A DNA stretch of 64,000 nucleotides from Bacillota bacterium (GCA_016282255.1 JAEEKE010000131.1:1-64000); one strand, 5' to 3'. Shown: positions 1 through 8,295, counted from the first letter of the stretch. A program made the numbers and translations. Notes: generated by a model not told the origin, from the sequence alone.

Positions 1-126
1 CATGGCTCGAGCGACGCCGTATCCTTCGCCGTCTGCATGGATCAGGCTTACCGCATGTTCAAAAGCGGAATGACCGACAGGATCCGCGAGCAGATAGCTG
101 CTCTGGGCGAAAACGCAGCGGAATAA
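1..126 (+). CDS. plsX: C-terminal end of phosphate acyltransferase PlsX (partial)
   Basis: Only the last 41 codons are present; the open frame runs in from the left edge and ends at TAA 124-126. The residues HGSSDAVSF followed by an amphipathic tail resemble the conserved C-terminus of PlsX (HG[SA]S-x3-[AS]F), which makes acyl-phosphate from acyl-ACP for phospholipid synthesis. Seen: the HGSSDA motif. Inferred: the identity, since so little sequence is available. In many Firmicutes plsX is followed by acpP, but here rplU follows behind its own promoter. Confidence 0.5.
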   Translation, partial: HGSSDAVSFAVCMDQAYRMFKSGMTDRIREQIAALGENAAE

Positions 127-174
127 GACTCAGATTACGCTGAAAAATATAATCTGCAAAAGGAAAATAATATC

Positions 175-203
175 TTGACAACCATAGGCTGTTGTGATAT
201 TAT
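175..203 (+). promoter_or_regulatory. Sigma-A promoter of rplU-prp-rpmA
   Basis: TTGACA at 175-180, a 17-bp spacer and TATTAT at 198-203, with an extended TG-n just before the -10. This is among the strongest promoters in the window and fits a ribosomal protein operon. Confidence 0.85.
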
Positions 204-295
204 TTCGTTCTGAGCCGCTCCGAAACGGTTTAAAGTTATGCCCCGAATCAGGGCATACACCCCAAGGGCGAGACTGGTAAGAGGAGGAAAAACTA
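204..295 (+). promoter_or_regulatory. 5' leader of rplU with stem-loop (possible L21 leader)
   Basis: About 85 nt of untranslated leader lie between the predicted start point and rplU. It contains a perfect 7-bp stem (237-243 with 251-257, 7-nt loop) followed by a purine-rich ribosome-binding site, AGAGGAGG. Many Firmicutes have a structured L21 leader thought to allow autoregulation by L21. That this leader works that way is inference from position and structure. Confidence 0.45.
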
Positions 296-601
296 ATGTA
301 CGCAATCATCGTAACCGGCGGTAAGCAGTACAAGGTAGAGGTTGGCGACGAGATCATGGTCGAGAAGCTCGATAATGAGGTCGGCGAAACCGTCAATTTC
401 GACGTACTGATGACGGCTGAAGGCGAGAATGTCCAGATCGGCAAGCCCGTTCTCGAAGGCATTTGCGCCAAGGCTGAGGTGCTGGAGCATGGCAAGGGCA
501 AGAAGGTAATCGTTTTCAAGTATAAGCCCAAGAAAGATTACCGCAAAAAGCAAGGCCATCGTCAGCCCTATACCAAGGTCAAGATCCTTTCCATCGCCTG
601 A
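296..601 (+). CDS. rplU: 50S ribosomal protein L21
   Basis: 101 aa, the usual length. It starts [18 protein letters not shown], the diagnostic L21 N-terminus, and ends with the basic [19 protein letters not shown] region that contacts 23S rRNA. A strong AGAGGAGG site precedes the ATG. It is first in the rplU-prp-rpmA cluster, a conserved Firmicutes order that places the L27-processing protease between L21 and L27. Confidence 0.98.
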   Translation: MYAIIVTGGKQYKVEVGDEIMVEKLDNEVGETVNFDVLMTAEGENVQIGKPVLEGICAKAEVLEHGKGKKVIVFKYKPKKDYRKKQGHRQPYTKVKILSIA

Positions 602-616
602 TCGAGAGGTAATCAT

Positions 617-946
617 ATGACCGTGATAACCGTCTTGTACAAACACGGTGCGCTGATCGGGTTTGACGCCAAAGGGCATACCGGCTATGCCGACCGCGGG
701 GAAGACATCGTTTGTGCCGCAGTATCCGCTGTGACGCAGACCGCCGCGATAGGGATAACCGAGCTCGTCAAGGCCGAATGCGCATTCGAAGTTTCGGACG
801 GAGAGCTCCATCTGATGCTTGGCAGCAGCGTTAAAGGCGAGCAGCTAAAGCAGGCGGAGCTGATTCTTGAAACGATGCTCATGGGGCTTCGTTCGATTGA
901 AACAGAATACAGTGATTATCTCAAAATTGAGAAGAGGGAGGTTTAA
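617..946 (+). CDS. prp: Ribosomal-processing cysteine protease Prp
   Basis: 109 aa, YsxB/Prp family. This protease removes a short N-terminal extension from ribosomal protein L27, which is essential in Firmicutes that carry the extension. The catalytic pair is visible in the stretch around [19 protein letters not shown]: His21 and Cys33, matching the spacing known for Staphylococcus Prp. The gene sits 15 nt after rplU and its stop is 1 nt before the rpmA start, so the three are almost certainly co-transcribed. The downstream L27 has the matching cleavage motif. Confidence 0.95.
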   Translation: MTVITVLYKHGALIGFDAKGHTGYADRGEDIVCAAVSAVTQTAAIGITELVKAECAFEVSDGELHLMLGSSVKGEQLKQAELILETMLMGLRSIETEYSDYLKIEKREV

Positions 947-947
947 T

Positions 948-1238
948 ATGTTCAGGATCGATCTGCAGCTTTTTGCACATAAAAAGGGCGTCGGCAGTTC
1001 CCGCAACGGCCGTGACAGCGAATCCAAGCGTCTCGGGCCCAAGCGTGCCGATGGTCAGTTCGTACTCGCCGGCAACATCCTTGTCAGGCAGCGCGGCACC
1101 CATTTCCATCCCGGCAACAACGTCGGCATCGGTAAGGACGACACTCTGTTCGCAAAGGTCGACGGCATCCTTCGTTTTGAAACGAAGCATGGCGGCAAGA
1201 GGTGCGTCAGCGTCTACCCCGAGGAGATCGCGGGCTAA
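948..1238 (+). CDS. rpmA: 50S ribosomal protein L27 (precursor with Prp-cleaved N-terminus)
   Basis: 96 aa. The start chosen is the ATG at 948, giving MFRIDLQLF followed by AHKKGVGSS. The first nine residues are the Prp-removed extension, with cleavage expected after LQLF, exposing the conserved AHKKG terminus that reaches the peptidyl-transferase centre. A longer frame from 867 would overlap prp and lacks homology to L27, so it is rejected. The gene overlaps no neighbour and ends before a strong terminator. Confidence 0.97.
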   Translation: MFRIDLQLFAHKKGVGSSRNGRDSESKRLGPKRADGQFVLAGNILVRQRGTHFHPGNNVGIGKDDTLFAKVDGILRFETKHGGKRCVSVYPEEIAG

Positions 1239-1257
1239 TCCAACATAATTAAAACTT

Positions 1258-1285
1258 AGCGCTTCCGGAAACGGAGGCGCTTTTT
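1258..1285 (+). terminator. Intrinsic terminator after rpmA
   Basis: Arms 1258-1267 and 1272-1281 pair over 10 bp with one G.T wobble around a GAAA tetraloop, followed by five T. It ends the rplU-prp-rpmA unit. Confidence 0.9.
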
Positions 1286-1319
1286 GTATTCTCATCTTCC
1301 ATTATTCGACGAATTGCTG

Positions 1320-1325
1320 TACAAT
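1320..1325 (+). promoter_or_regulatory. -10 box of ogg, 7 nt from its ATG
   Basis: TACAAT lies only 7 nt upstream of the ogg start codon and no ribosome-binding site is visible. No convincing -35 is seen at 17 bp. If the box is real, transcription would start at or next to the A of the ATG, giving a leaderless mRNA. Confidence 0.45.
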
Positions 1326-1332
1326 ATAAAGC

Positions 1333-2223
1333 ATGAGAACAGAGCTTAAAGACAATACGCTTTATATCCGGGACCTGAACGGTTTCAATCTTAAGAAGAG
1401 CGCCGAATGCGGCCAGGCTTTTCGATGGAAGGCCTGCGACTTCAACGATGCCGCAGGCGAAACAGCGGCCTATACCTGCGTGCTTTCCGGCAGGCCTATA
1501 AGGGCCGCGCAGCTTGGCGACGGTCTTTCCGTCCACCCATGCAAAGAAGGGGAAGAGCGTTTCTTTATTAACTATTTCGATCTTGAACGGGACTACGCAG
1601 GTATCGAGAAGCTTATCGCCGACGACCGTAGGCTTTCGGTATGCCTTCCCGGCGCGTCGGGGATAAGAGTGTTCAATCAGGATCCGTTCGAAGCGCTGAT
1701 CTCATTTATTATCTCGGCAAACAACAATATCAAAAGGATCTCGGGGATCATCGACAGGCTCTGCATGCTTGCCGGACAGGAGATCGAGTTTTGCGGCAGC
1801 CGGATGTTTGCTTTCCCGGAGCCCGCATCGATCGCCGCGCTCAGCGTTAAGCAGCTTCAGGATATCGGCGCCGGGTACAGAGCGCCATACATTATCGATT
1901 CGGCAAAACGGATAGCGGACGGCTACGAGCTTGAAAAGCTTCGCGGGCTTTCACTTTATGAAGCGAGGAAGGAACTGCTTGCTTTCAAGGGCGTCGGCCC
2001 GAAGGTTTGCGACTGCATACTGCTGTTCTCCCTCGGGCACACCGACGCGTTTCCTATCGACGTATGGATCGACAGGGCCATGAAGGAGCTGTTCTTCGAC
2101 AGCATACCGCCCAAACGTTCCGAGATGCAGGAAGCTGTGCTGAGCATAGGAAAGTATTCAGGTATCATACAGCAATACATCTTCTATTATGCCCGCAGCA
2201 TACAGCTTGGGAAAAACAACTGA
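1333..2223 (+). CDS. ogg: 8-oxoguanine DNA glycosylase/AP lyase, OGG1 type
   Basis: 296 aa, HhH-GPD superfamily. It excises 8-oxoguanine from DNA and nicks the abasic site. The N-terminal domain has the OGG1-like CGQAFRWK motif (about residues 26-33). The helix-hairpin-helix reads FKGVGPKVCDC with the catalytic lysine at residue 224, and the catalytic aspartate is D243 in FPIDVW. This two-domain layout matches the OGG1 family found in Clostridia rather than MutM. There is no ribosome-binding site before the ATG. It converges with the next gene on the minus strand, with only 10 nt between stops. Confidence 0.9.
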   Translation: MRTELKDNTLYIRDLNGFNLKKSAECGQAFRWKACDFNDAAGETAAYTCVLSGRPIRAAQLGDGLSVHPCKEGEERFFINYFDLERDYAGIEKLIADDRRLSVCLPGASGIRVFNQDPFEALISFIISANNNIKRISGIIDRLCMLAGQEIEFCGSRMFAFPEPASIAALSVKQLQDIGAGYRAPYIIDSAKRIADGYELEKLRGLSLYEARKELLAFKGVGPKVCDCILLFSLGHTDAFPIDVWIDRAMKELFFDSIPPKRSEMQEAVLSIGKYSGIIQQYIFYYARSIQLGKNN

Positions 2224-2233
2224 AAACCAGATC

Positions 2234-2926
2234 TCATCTGCCTCCGAATAGCTTTTCTATGCGTTCCCGGAGGCTCTTCTTTACCCCGAAGCTGAAATCG
2301 AAGAGCGTTACGGCTGCAGGATCGAGATCCAGTATTATGGCTTCGACTCCGTCGTCGGAATCCGGAGCGCAGACGATTTTAAAGCACTCCTCCTTATCGG
2401 TTATCGTTGTGCTTCCGTCCGGATTGAGCACAACGTACAGTTCCCTTTCTCGAAACTCCTCTCTCCCGCTTTCCAGCTCGGCAAGGCAGACGTCTATCAG
2501 CTCGCTGCGCCGTATCTTCTCCTTACGCAGTCTGAAATCGTAGTAGCCTCCGAGGTCTATCCTTGAGTTTTCCTTAAGATAGCGTATCATGTTGAGCGCA
2601 TATTCTGGCTCGTACTCAAAGTCACTGTCGGCTTCCGCGACTTTTAAAAACAGCTTTTTCTTTTCAGCTTCATCGAGCCGGTAACGCTCTATCATGTCCG
2701 CATAGGAAGAGTAACGGAGATCCAGCAGCAGCACGTCCGTTATCGCAAAAGCAAGCGCGGCCAATTCCCGTTCGTTCTCTATACCGACTGTCACGCAGGT
2801 GGGGAATCCTTTTGAATGTTCGACTGTTACCGGTATACCTTCTGCCTCCCTTGAAGCAAGCCTTCGCTTCAAAAGCTTTTCGATATCGTTGAGGTCAAGA
2901 TCAGATGCGACTGAATAAAGCTGCAT
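2234..2926 (-). CDS. Uncharacterised protein, possibly YtxC-like
   Basis: 230 aa from the ATG at 2926, chosen because GGAG sits 7 nt upstream; a start at 2959 would add 11 residues. No transmembrane segment or signal peptide is seen; the protein is acidic and predicted cytoplasmic. The tail, ending FGVKKSLRERIEKLFGGR after a hydrophobic AIILDLDPAAVTLF strand, is reminiscent of the end of YtxC, a protein found in spore formers. That resemblance is from memory and weak. It follows the PflX-like gene after about 95 nt. Confidence 0.6.
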   Translation of the reverse strand: MQLYSVASDLDLNDIEKLLKRRLASREAEGIPVTVEHSKGFPTCVTVGIENERELAALAFAITDVLLLDLRYSSYADMIERYRLDEAEKKKLFLKVAEADSDFEYEPEYALNMIRYLKENSRIDLGGYYDFRLRKEKIRRSELIDVCLAELESGREEFRERELYVVLNPDGSTTITDKEECFKIVCAPDSDDGVEAIILDLDPAAVTLFDFSFGVKKSLRERIEKLFGGR

Positions 2927-3022
2927 AAACATACTCCATAAAAAAGGTCGCGGCATCATGCCACGATCCTTATTATTCCGCCTGCAGCGAAAACTGTGAA
3001 TGTCAATTAATTGAAGAAAGGC

Positions 3023-3964
3023 TTATTCAAGGAATCCGTTGAATTCGGGGGTATAAAAGCTGTCGGCGGAATCGAGCCTCTGCGTGTAAATGTTCGTGAA
3101 CCCGAGGGACATCGCATAGTCCAAGGCGCGCCTGTATTCGCGCCTTAAGAGCCTTCTGTCAAGGGGTTTCGGCAAAGCTTCGCCGATGGGCGTATACTGA
3201 CTCATAAGGGAAATATGCGTCTCGATCGGAAGCTCGCTGCTTATAAAATCGAGCACTCCGCGCGCCTCGTCGACAGAACCGGGCAGGACAAGGTGGCGGA
3301 TTATCATGCCGCGCACCGCGATGCCGTTATCATCGGTAATAAGCACGCCGCACTGCCTCTGCATCTCGAGCACCGCCTTCGAAGCAAATGCAAAATAGTC
3401 GGCTCTTCCGCTGTACTTGAGCGAAGCGGCGGAAGATACGTATTTAAGATCGGGAAGGTAGATATCGATGAGCCCTTCGAGCCTCTTAAGGGTCTCGACC
3501 TTTTCATATGAATTGGTGTTGTAAAGGATCGGAACGGTCAGCCCGCGCTCCCTGGCTTTCAGAACAGCGTCCGCGATCAGAAGCGTATGAGGTGAAGGCG
3601 TCACAAGGTTGATGTTGTGCGAGCCGAGCTCTTCAAGCCGAAGCATGATATCAGCAAGCTCAGAAGCGTCCGTTGGGACACCCTTGATCTCCTGGCTGAT
3701 GTCATGATTCTGGCAGAAGATGCAGGCCATATTGCAGCCCGAAAAAAAGATCGCTCCACTCCCACGCGTGCCGGAGATCGGAGGTTCCTCATAATAATGA
3801 CGAGCAGCACGGGCTATCAAAGCAGTCCTATAAGGATCCCTGCCCGAAAGCTGCTCGGGTGAAAGCCCCCCGACGCCGCATGCCCCTATTGAAACGGCCC
3901 TGTCGCACCCGCACTCGAGAGGGCAGGCCCTGCATTCGGTTTTTGACTGATCGAAGCCGCACAT
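3023..3964 (-). CDS. PflX-like radical SAM protein
   Basis: 313 aa. The radical-SAM cluster motif is CNMACIFC (CxxxCxxC), inside FFSGCNMACIFCQN. An N-terminal Cys-rich stretch (CRACPLECGCDR) precedes it. The arrangement matches COG1313, uncharacterised homologues of pyruvate formate-lyase activating enzymes. The family uses a [4Fe-4S] cluster and S-adenosylmethionine, but its target is not known. The ATG lies 1 nt after the histidine-kinase stop, so it is probably co-transcribed with the two-component system upstream. Confidence 0.85.
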   Translation of the reverse strand: MCGFDQSKTECRACPLECGCDRAVSIGACGVGGLSPEQLSGRDPYRTALIARAARHYYEEPPISGTRGSGAIFFSGCNMACIFCQNHDISQEIKGVPTDASELADIMLRLEELGSHNINLVTPSPHTLLIADAVLKARERGLTVPILYNTNSYEKVETLKRLEGLIDIYLPDLKYVSSAASLKYSGRADYFAFASKAVLEMQRQCGVLITDDNGIAVRGMIIRHLVLPGSVDEARGVLDFISSELPIETHISLMSQYTPIGEALPKPLDRRLLRREYRRALDYAMSLGFTNIYTQRLDSADSFYTPEFNGFLE

Positions 3965-3965
3965 C

Positions 3966-5771
3966 TTAAATGCTCTCTCCGCTCAGGGAATCTACGGTGA
4001 TCCTGTTTGCAAGCAGCGGGTGATCGAGATCGGTTTCATCACGCTGTACAGTAAAAGTAAACCTGATTATGCCGCCGCTGTACTGAACGCTGATCTTTTC
4101 ATCGAGCAGGTTGAGCACCTCGGAAACGATCGCAAGGCCGAGGCCCGTACCTTCGTTCGAATGCGCGTGATCGGCCTTATAGAATCGCTCGAATATATGC
4201 TCAAGATCGGCGGGATCTACCTCCGCCCTGTTGCTGACGCTGAAAAGATACTTCTCGCCGTCGTCGCTTATACCGAGCTCGATATCGACGAACGCTTCGT
4301 CGGTGCTGTGTTTGACCGCGTTGTCGGTCAGCGCCACGAGCACCTGTTCGACCCTGTCGGAATTCGTGAAGGCATAGTATTCATCCTCTGGAACGAGCAG
4401 TCGAACACCCTTGCCTCGCTGCGAAGCGGTCTCGTTCATCCTGTCCGCAACGTCGTAGAGGATCTCGTAGAGCTCTACCTTAAGCTTGGTAAACGCAACT
4501 CCGCCGCTCTGCAGTCTTGAAAGCTCCAAGAGATCGTCGATAAGTGTTGAAAGGCGGATCGATTCGCGCTGGATATAGCCGTAGTAGCGTTTCTTGTCGG
4601 CTTCATCCTGCACGAGACCGTCCGAAAGCGCGTCGGCAAGGCTGCGGATCGAGGCGAGCGGGGTCCTCAGCTCGTGGCTGACATTGGCGACGTAATCGCG
4701 GCGGGTCTGCTCGAGCCTTTCACTCTCGGTAACGTCACGTATCAAGGCGACAGCGCCGTAGAGCTCGTCGCTGTCCTCATGTATGGGCGTCGCGGTAACG
4801 CAAAGGATATGGTCGCGCAGTGAAACGTCCTGGGATATCATCCTGTCCTCGGAGAGTACCTTTTCGATGATATTGCCGAAGAGCGGATAGTTCTCGAGGC
4901 GCTCGGGCTCGTCGCCGTTCGTTCCGCCGAGCAGCTGCACTGAGCATTCGTTGAAATGCGTGACGTTGCCGTTCTTATCCACGGCGATGATGCCCTCGGC
5001 GATGCCGTTTAGCACCGCGTTAAGCCTGTTCCGTTCGATTATAAGATAATCTATATTGCTCTGCAAAGCCCCGGCAAGCACGTTGAACGATTCGGCAAGG
5101 TGCTGCGATTCGAAGCTGCCCTTTACCTCGGCGCGCGCGGAAAGATCGCCGCTCGCCATGCGGAGCGCCGTTTCGGAAACGCTCTTGATGGGCTTCGTTA
5201 CCGAGCGTACGATCAGCATCGAAGGAATGAGCGCCAGCAGCAGCGCGGCGATCATTATGATGCCGAAGGTTTTCGCTATCGAATTTACCCGCTGATCGAC
5301 GATGCTCGATCGCTGCAGCAGCACGACGGCGCCGATGATCTCGCCGCCGTTCCCGTATACCGGAACGCCGACTGCAACGCCCTGCGAGGAGCGGGGGACG
5401 GTGACCGTTTCACCCTCAATGCATTTCTGTGCATATTTAAGGATGAACTCGGCGCAGCCATCGGCTTCCTCCTGGCTGTCGGTCGTGATCATATTGCATT
5501 CGGTATCGATAACGTATGTGGAAGCATTGATAACTCGGAATTCATCCGAATAGATCATTCGGGCGATCATCCGCCTGTCGGCATTCTCCTGATAGAGCTT
5601 TGAGACCTGCTGCGAGATCATCTTGGCTTTGGGCGTCAGCTCCTCGATCCTGTAGGAAGAGTACATGCTCGTTCCGACAATGGAAAAGAACACGACGATG
5701 AACGCGATAATAAGGATCATCAACGCCGAAAAAGCAAACAGTATTATTCTCAGCAGGCTTGAGCGTCTCAT
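3966..5771 (-). CDS. Sensor histidine kinase with HAMP and PAS domains (WalK/PhoR/ResE class)
   Basis: 601 aa. Domains in order: TM1 about 8-32, an extracytoplasmic sensor region about 35-165, TM2 about 168-190, HAMP about 190-243, PAS about 245-350, HisKA with the phospho-accepting H366 in VSHELRTPL, and HATPase with DNAVKHS (N box) and GTGLGLAIV (G box). This is the architecture of WalK, PhoR and ResE kinases. It follows the response regulator by 22 nt on the same strand. Which family member it is cannot be decided from sequence alone; divergence from htrA slightly favours a cell-envelope role. Confidence 0.93.
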   Translation of the reverse strand: MRRSSLLRIILFAFSALMILIIAFIVVFFSIVGTSMYSSYRIEELTPKAKMISQQVSKLYQENADRRMIARMIYSDEFRVINASTYVIDTECNMITTDSQEEADGCAEFILKYAQKCIEGETVTVPRSSQGVAVGVPVYGNGGEIIGAVVLLQRSSIVDQRVNSIAKTFGIIMIAALLLALIPSMLIVRSVTKPIKSVSETALRMASGDLSARAEVKGSFESQHLAESFNVLAGALQSNIDYLIIERNRLNAVLNGIAEGIIAVDKNGNVTHFNECSVQLLGGTNGDEPERLENYPLFGNIIEKVLSEDRMISQDVSLRDHILCVTATPIHEDSDELYGAVALIRDVTESERLEQTRRDYVANVSHELRTPLASIRSLADALSDGLVQDEADKKRYYGYIQRESIRLSTLIDDLLELSRLQSGGVAFTKLKVELYEILYDVADRMNETASQRGKGVRLLVPEDEYYAFTNSDRVEQVLVALTDNAVKHSTDEAFVDIELGISDDGEKYLFSVSNRAEVDPADLEHIFERFYKADHAHSNEGTGLGLAIVSEVLNLLDEKISVQYSGGIIRFTFTVQRDETDLDHPLLANRITVDSLSGESI

Positions 5772-5793
5772 TCAGACTTTATTAGAAAGAATA

Positions 5794-6561
5794 TCAGTCG
5801 GGGTTTTCCTCGCTGTAATCGCTGTCGACGGATGAGGCATCGTTCCTTTCGGCATTCTCGTCGAATGCTTCGAAACGGTAGCCGACGCCGTATACGGTCC
5901 TCAGTTCCCAGCCGTGCTTTTCATGCTGAGCGATTTTTTGGCGGATGCGCTTGATCTGAGTATCGACCGCACGCAGCTCGCGCGTATCGCCGTAAAAATC
6001 ATAGCCCCACACGAGCGAAAGGATCTTTTCGCGCGAAAAGACCTTGCCGGGATGCGAGGCGAGCAGCTGGAATATTTCGACCTCTTTGGGCGTCAGAGGC
6101 AGTCTTTCGCCGTCGATGCGGATATCGTAGTTATTGATATTGATCTCAAGATTGCCGTAGCGGAGAAGCTGGGCGGGCTCGGTCTCCTGAGTGTTGAAAC
6201 GGCGGAGCACGGCCTTGATGCGCGCAACGACCTCGCGTGCGCTGAAGGGCTTAACGATGTAGTCGTCGGCGCCGAGCTCCAGACCGAGCACGCGGTCGAT
6301 CTCCTCGGATTTTGCGGTAAGCATAATGATGGGAACGTTGCTCGTCTGGCGGATGGTCCTGCAGACGTCCATACCGCTCTTTTTGGGCATCATCAGATCG
6401 AGGATCATCAGATTGGGCTTTTTGCGGTTGAATTCATCGATCGCCTGTTCGCCGTCGTATGCCGAGATGTAGTCGAAGCCCTCGTTCTTAAGATAGACGC
6501 CGAGCGTTTCGTGGATTATATGCTGATCGTCGCAGATCAGGATAAGCGGTTTGGTAGACAT
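5794..6561 (-). CDS. OmpR/PhoB-family response regulator
   Basis: 255 aa. The receiver domain has the acidic pair DD at 11-12, phospho-acceptor D55 in MILDLMMPKKSG, the conserved T/A switch region (MLTAKSEE) and K in DDYIVKPFSAREV. A winged-helix DNA-binding domain follows (about 130-240: LTPKEVEIFQLLASHPGKVFSREK-like winged-helix start, VDTQIKRIRQKI recognition helix, VYGVGYRFE end). A 15-residue acidic tail follows the domain. It is the first gene of the operon with the kinase and the PflX-like protein. Confidence 0.95.
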   Translation of the reverse strand: MSTKPLILICDDQHIIHETLGVYLKNEGFDYISAYDGEQAIDEFNRKKPNLMILDLMMPKKSGMDVCRTIRQTSNVPIIMLTAKSEEIDRVLGLELGADDYIVKPFSAREVVARIKAVLRRFNTQETEPAQLLRYGNLEININNYDIRIDGERLPLTPKEVEIFQLLASHPGKVFSREKILSLVWGYDFYGDTRELRAVDTQIKRIRQKIAQHEKHGWELRTVYGVGYRFEAFDENAERNDASSVDSDYSEENPD

Positions 6562-6589
6562 AATATGCTCCTTTCATCATGTTGGTTTG

Positions 6590-6618
6590 ATTATAGTGCT
6601 TTTATAAAGAACTTTCAA
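6590..6618 (-). promoter_or_regulatory. Promoter of the response regulator-kinase operon
   Basis: On the minus strand: TTGAAA (6618-6613), 17-bp spacer, TATAAT (6595-6590). A good ribosome-binding site (AAAGGAG) precedes the regulator ATG at 6561. Confidence 0.8.
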
Positions 6619-6755
6619 TAGTTTTCGCAACTTGTCACGGTCTGTCCCCGTTTTTGCCATAAAGGCAGGATGCGCCTCTGCCATATTTGAGCCATTATTT
6701 GTCAAAGAATGTAACCTTGTTTTGGGGTTTAACTGACACATTCATTTGATATAAT
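6619..6755 (+). promoter_or_regulatory. htrA upstream region with extended -10 promoter
   Basis: TATAAT at 6750-6755 is preceded by TGA (extended -10), but there is no good -35 at the right distance, which suggests an activated promoter. Upstream are TGTCAA (6700-6705) and TGTAAC (6710-6715), 10 bp apart on one face of the helix, and TTTAAC at 6728-6733. OmpR-family regulators bind such direct repeats. That the adjacent regulator binds here is inference. A small GGCAG/CTGCC stem lies near 6665-6682. Confidence 0.5.
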
Positions 6756-6796
6756 TTAAGCATAATAACAAACAGACGGAAAGGAAGCCTGCAAAT

Positions 6797-8044
6797 ATGG
6801 AATACGAAAGAGATAACGATCCGTTTACCGAGCGGGTCCCAGAGGAAAACAAGCAAAGGATCAAGATGCCTTTCGGAGCGATAGCCGCATGCATTCTCGT
6901 TCTCGGATTGGTCATAGGCGCATTAACGATCGGAGTCAAATACGCAAAGAAATACGTTTCCCGGATCAGCGAAAGGCTTGCGCAGAATGAAGTGACCGAA
7001 ACTGTCGCCCCTGTCGACGACGGCAGCAAGGTGCCCGTAAACACCGTGCTCCCGAACGCCAATGAAATCGGGACCGGTTCCTCGGTGAATCCTTCTTCCG
7101 GCCTTCAGTTCGCGTCAAGCACAACACCGGCCGACAAGGAATCCCAGATCATCCAGCACTGCATGGATTCGGTAGTCAGCATCGACGTTATGGTGCGCAG
7201 CGGCTATTCCACCGTTCCCGCCTCGGGCTCCGGCGTCATTATTTCCAGGGACGGATACATCGCCACCTGCAATCACGTAGTCGAAGGCGCAAACAAGATC
7301 TACGTTTACCTTAACGACGGAACAAGTGCCGAAGCAAGGCTTATCGGGCGGGACGTTATCAACGATCTTGCCGTCATTAAAATAGAAGCGACCGACCTGA
7401 CCTATGCCGTATTCGGCGATTCCTCAACGCTCCGGGTCGGTGAAGACGTTTTCGCTATCGGTAATGCGCTCGGCGTACTCTCCAATACCTACACAAAGGG
7501 CTGCATCAGCGGACTCGACAGAGTCCTGCAGATCGACGAACAGGAGATGACCCTCCTTCAGACCGATGCGGCCATAAACCACGGCAATTCGGGCGGCGGA
7601 CTCTTCCGAAAGTCCGACGGCACTCTGATAGGCATAGTCAACGCAAAGAGCGCCGGCGAATCGATCGAAGGCCTCGGCTTCGCGATACCTTCCGTCGTTG
7701 TGGGCAACATCGTAAGCGATCTTATGGATTACGGCTTCGTTACGGGCAGGGCTTATCTCGGCGTTAGCACCGAGGACGTCACGCTCTCCGGCTACGGGTT
7801 CTTCACAAGCTACTATACCTATCCCAAGATAGTTTCGATCGAGGAAAACAGCCCCGCTGCGGCGTCCGAACTGCAGGCGGGAGACATCATCCTCTCCATA
7901 GACGGAACAAGCATCTCCGGTACCGACAGCCTTGTCAGGACGCTGAACTCCTATAAGATAGGCGATACTGTGACGATATCCGTACTCCGCGACAGGCAGA
8001 GCATAGATATTCAGATAACTCTCGGCGAGAGATCCGTTGATTGA
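6797..8044 (+). CDS. htrA: HtrA/DegP-type membrane-anchored serine protease
   Basis: 415 aa. A cytoplasmic N-terminus, one membrane anchor (about 26-50), a low-complexity linker, a trypsin-like domain and one C-terminal PDZ domain (about 310-410). Catalytic triad: H160 in TCNHVVEG, D190 in NDLAVIKI, S265 in NHGNSGGGLF. HtrA proteases degrade misfolded exported proteins outside the membrane. One TM and one PDZ is the usual Gram-positive form. It is divergent from a two-component system, a pairing seen for envelope-stress regulators such as WalRK and CssRS. Confidence 0.96.
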   Translation: MEYERDNDPFTERVPEENKQRIKMPFGAIAACILVLGLVIGALTIGVKYAKKYVSRISERLAQNEVTETVAPVDDGSKVPVNTVLPNANEIGTGSSVNPSSGLQFASSTTPADKESQIIQHCMDSVVSIDVMVRSGYSTVPASGSGVIISRDGYIATCNHVVEGANKIYVYLNDGTSAEARLIGRDVINDLAVIKIEATDLTYAVFGDSSTLRVGEDVFAIGNALGVLSNTYTKGCISGLDRVLQIDEQEMTLLQTDAAINHGNSGGGLFRKSDGTLIGIVNAKSAGESIEGLGFAIPSVVVGNIVSDLMDYGFVTGRAYLGVSTEDVTLSGYGFFTSYYTYPKIVSIEENSPAAASELQAGDIILSIDGTSISGTDSLVRTLNSYKIGDTVTISVLRDRQSIDIQITLGERSVD

Positions 8045-8195
8045 TCGGCGGATAAAACGATCGTGCAATCGTGACCGTACAGCGCCGATCATACACCCCC
8101 TGTGAAAAGCGCTGTACTTTTCGGTGGTTTCTTCCTGATGTTCGGCCAATAAGGCCGGAGAATACCGCGGCCTTCGCATATTGGGCCGCGGTATT
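8043..8195 (+). other. Intergenic region with four inverted repeats, two mutually exclusive
   Basis: 8045-8295 holds no gene. Stem A pairs 8043-8050 with 8083-8090 (8 bp, starting at the htrA stop). Stem B pairs 8077-8085 with 8109-8117 (9 bp) and is followed by TTTT. A and B share 8083-8085, so they cannot form together. Stem C is CGGCC/GGCCG at 8143-8157. Stem D pairs 8161-8172 with 8184-8195, a perfect 12-bp stem with a weak T-rich tail, and is the likely terminator. A 3' UTR-derived RNA or a processing site is possible. Confidence 0.6.
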
Positions 8196-8235
8196 TCTCT
8201 TATACGGAATTTCTAAGAAGTGATAACAGCCCGTA

Positions 8236-8264
8236 TTGAACCGGCGCCGATAATGTGTTATAAT
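8236..8264 (+). promoter_or_regulatory. Promoter of the peptidoglycan-binding protein gene
   Basis: TTGAAC (8236-8241), 17-bp spacer, TATAAT (8259-8264), with extended TGT before the -10. Confidence 0.8.
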
Positions 8265-8295
8265 TAGCAAAGTATAAAAATGAAAGGTGAGTATC

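Noticed and set aside
867-947. Longer L27 reading frame starting inside prp
   Set aside because: The L27 extension known to be cut by Prp begins at the 948 ATG; upstream residues are the prp shadow.
6700-6715. WalR box (TGTWAH-N5-TGTWAH) before htrA
   Set aside because: The repeats TGTCAA and TGTAAC are 10 bp apart instead of 11, so the consensus is not met; kept only as a possible regulator site.
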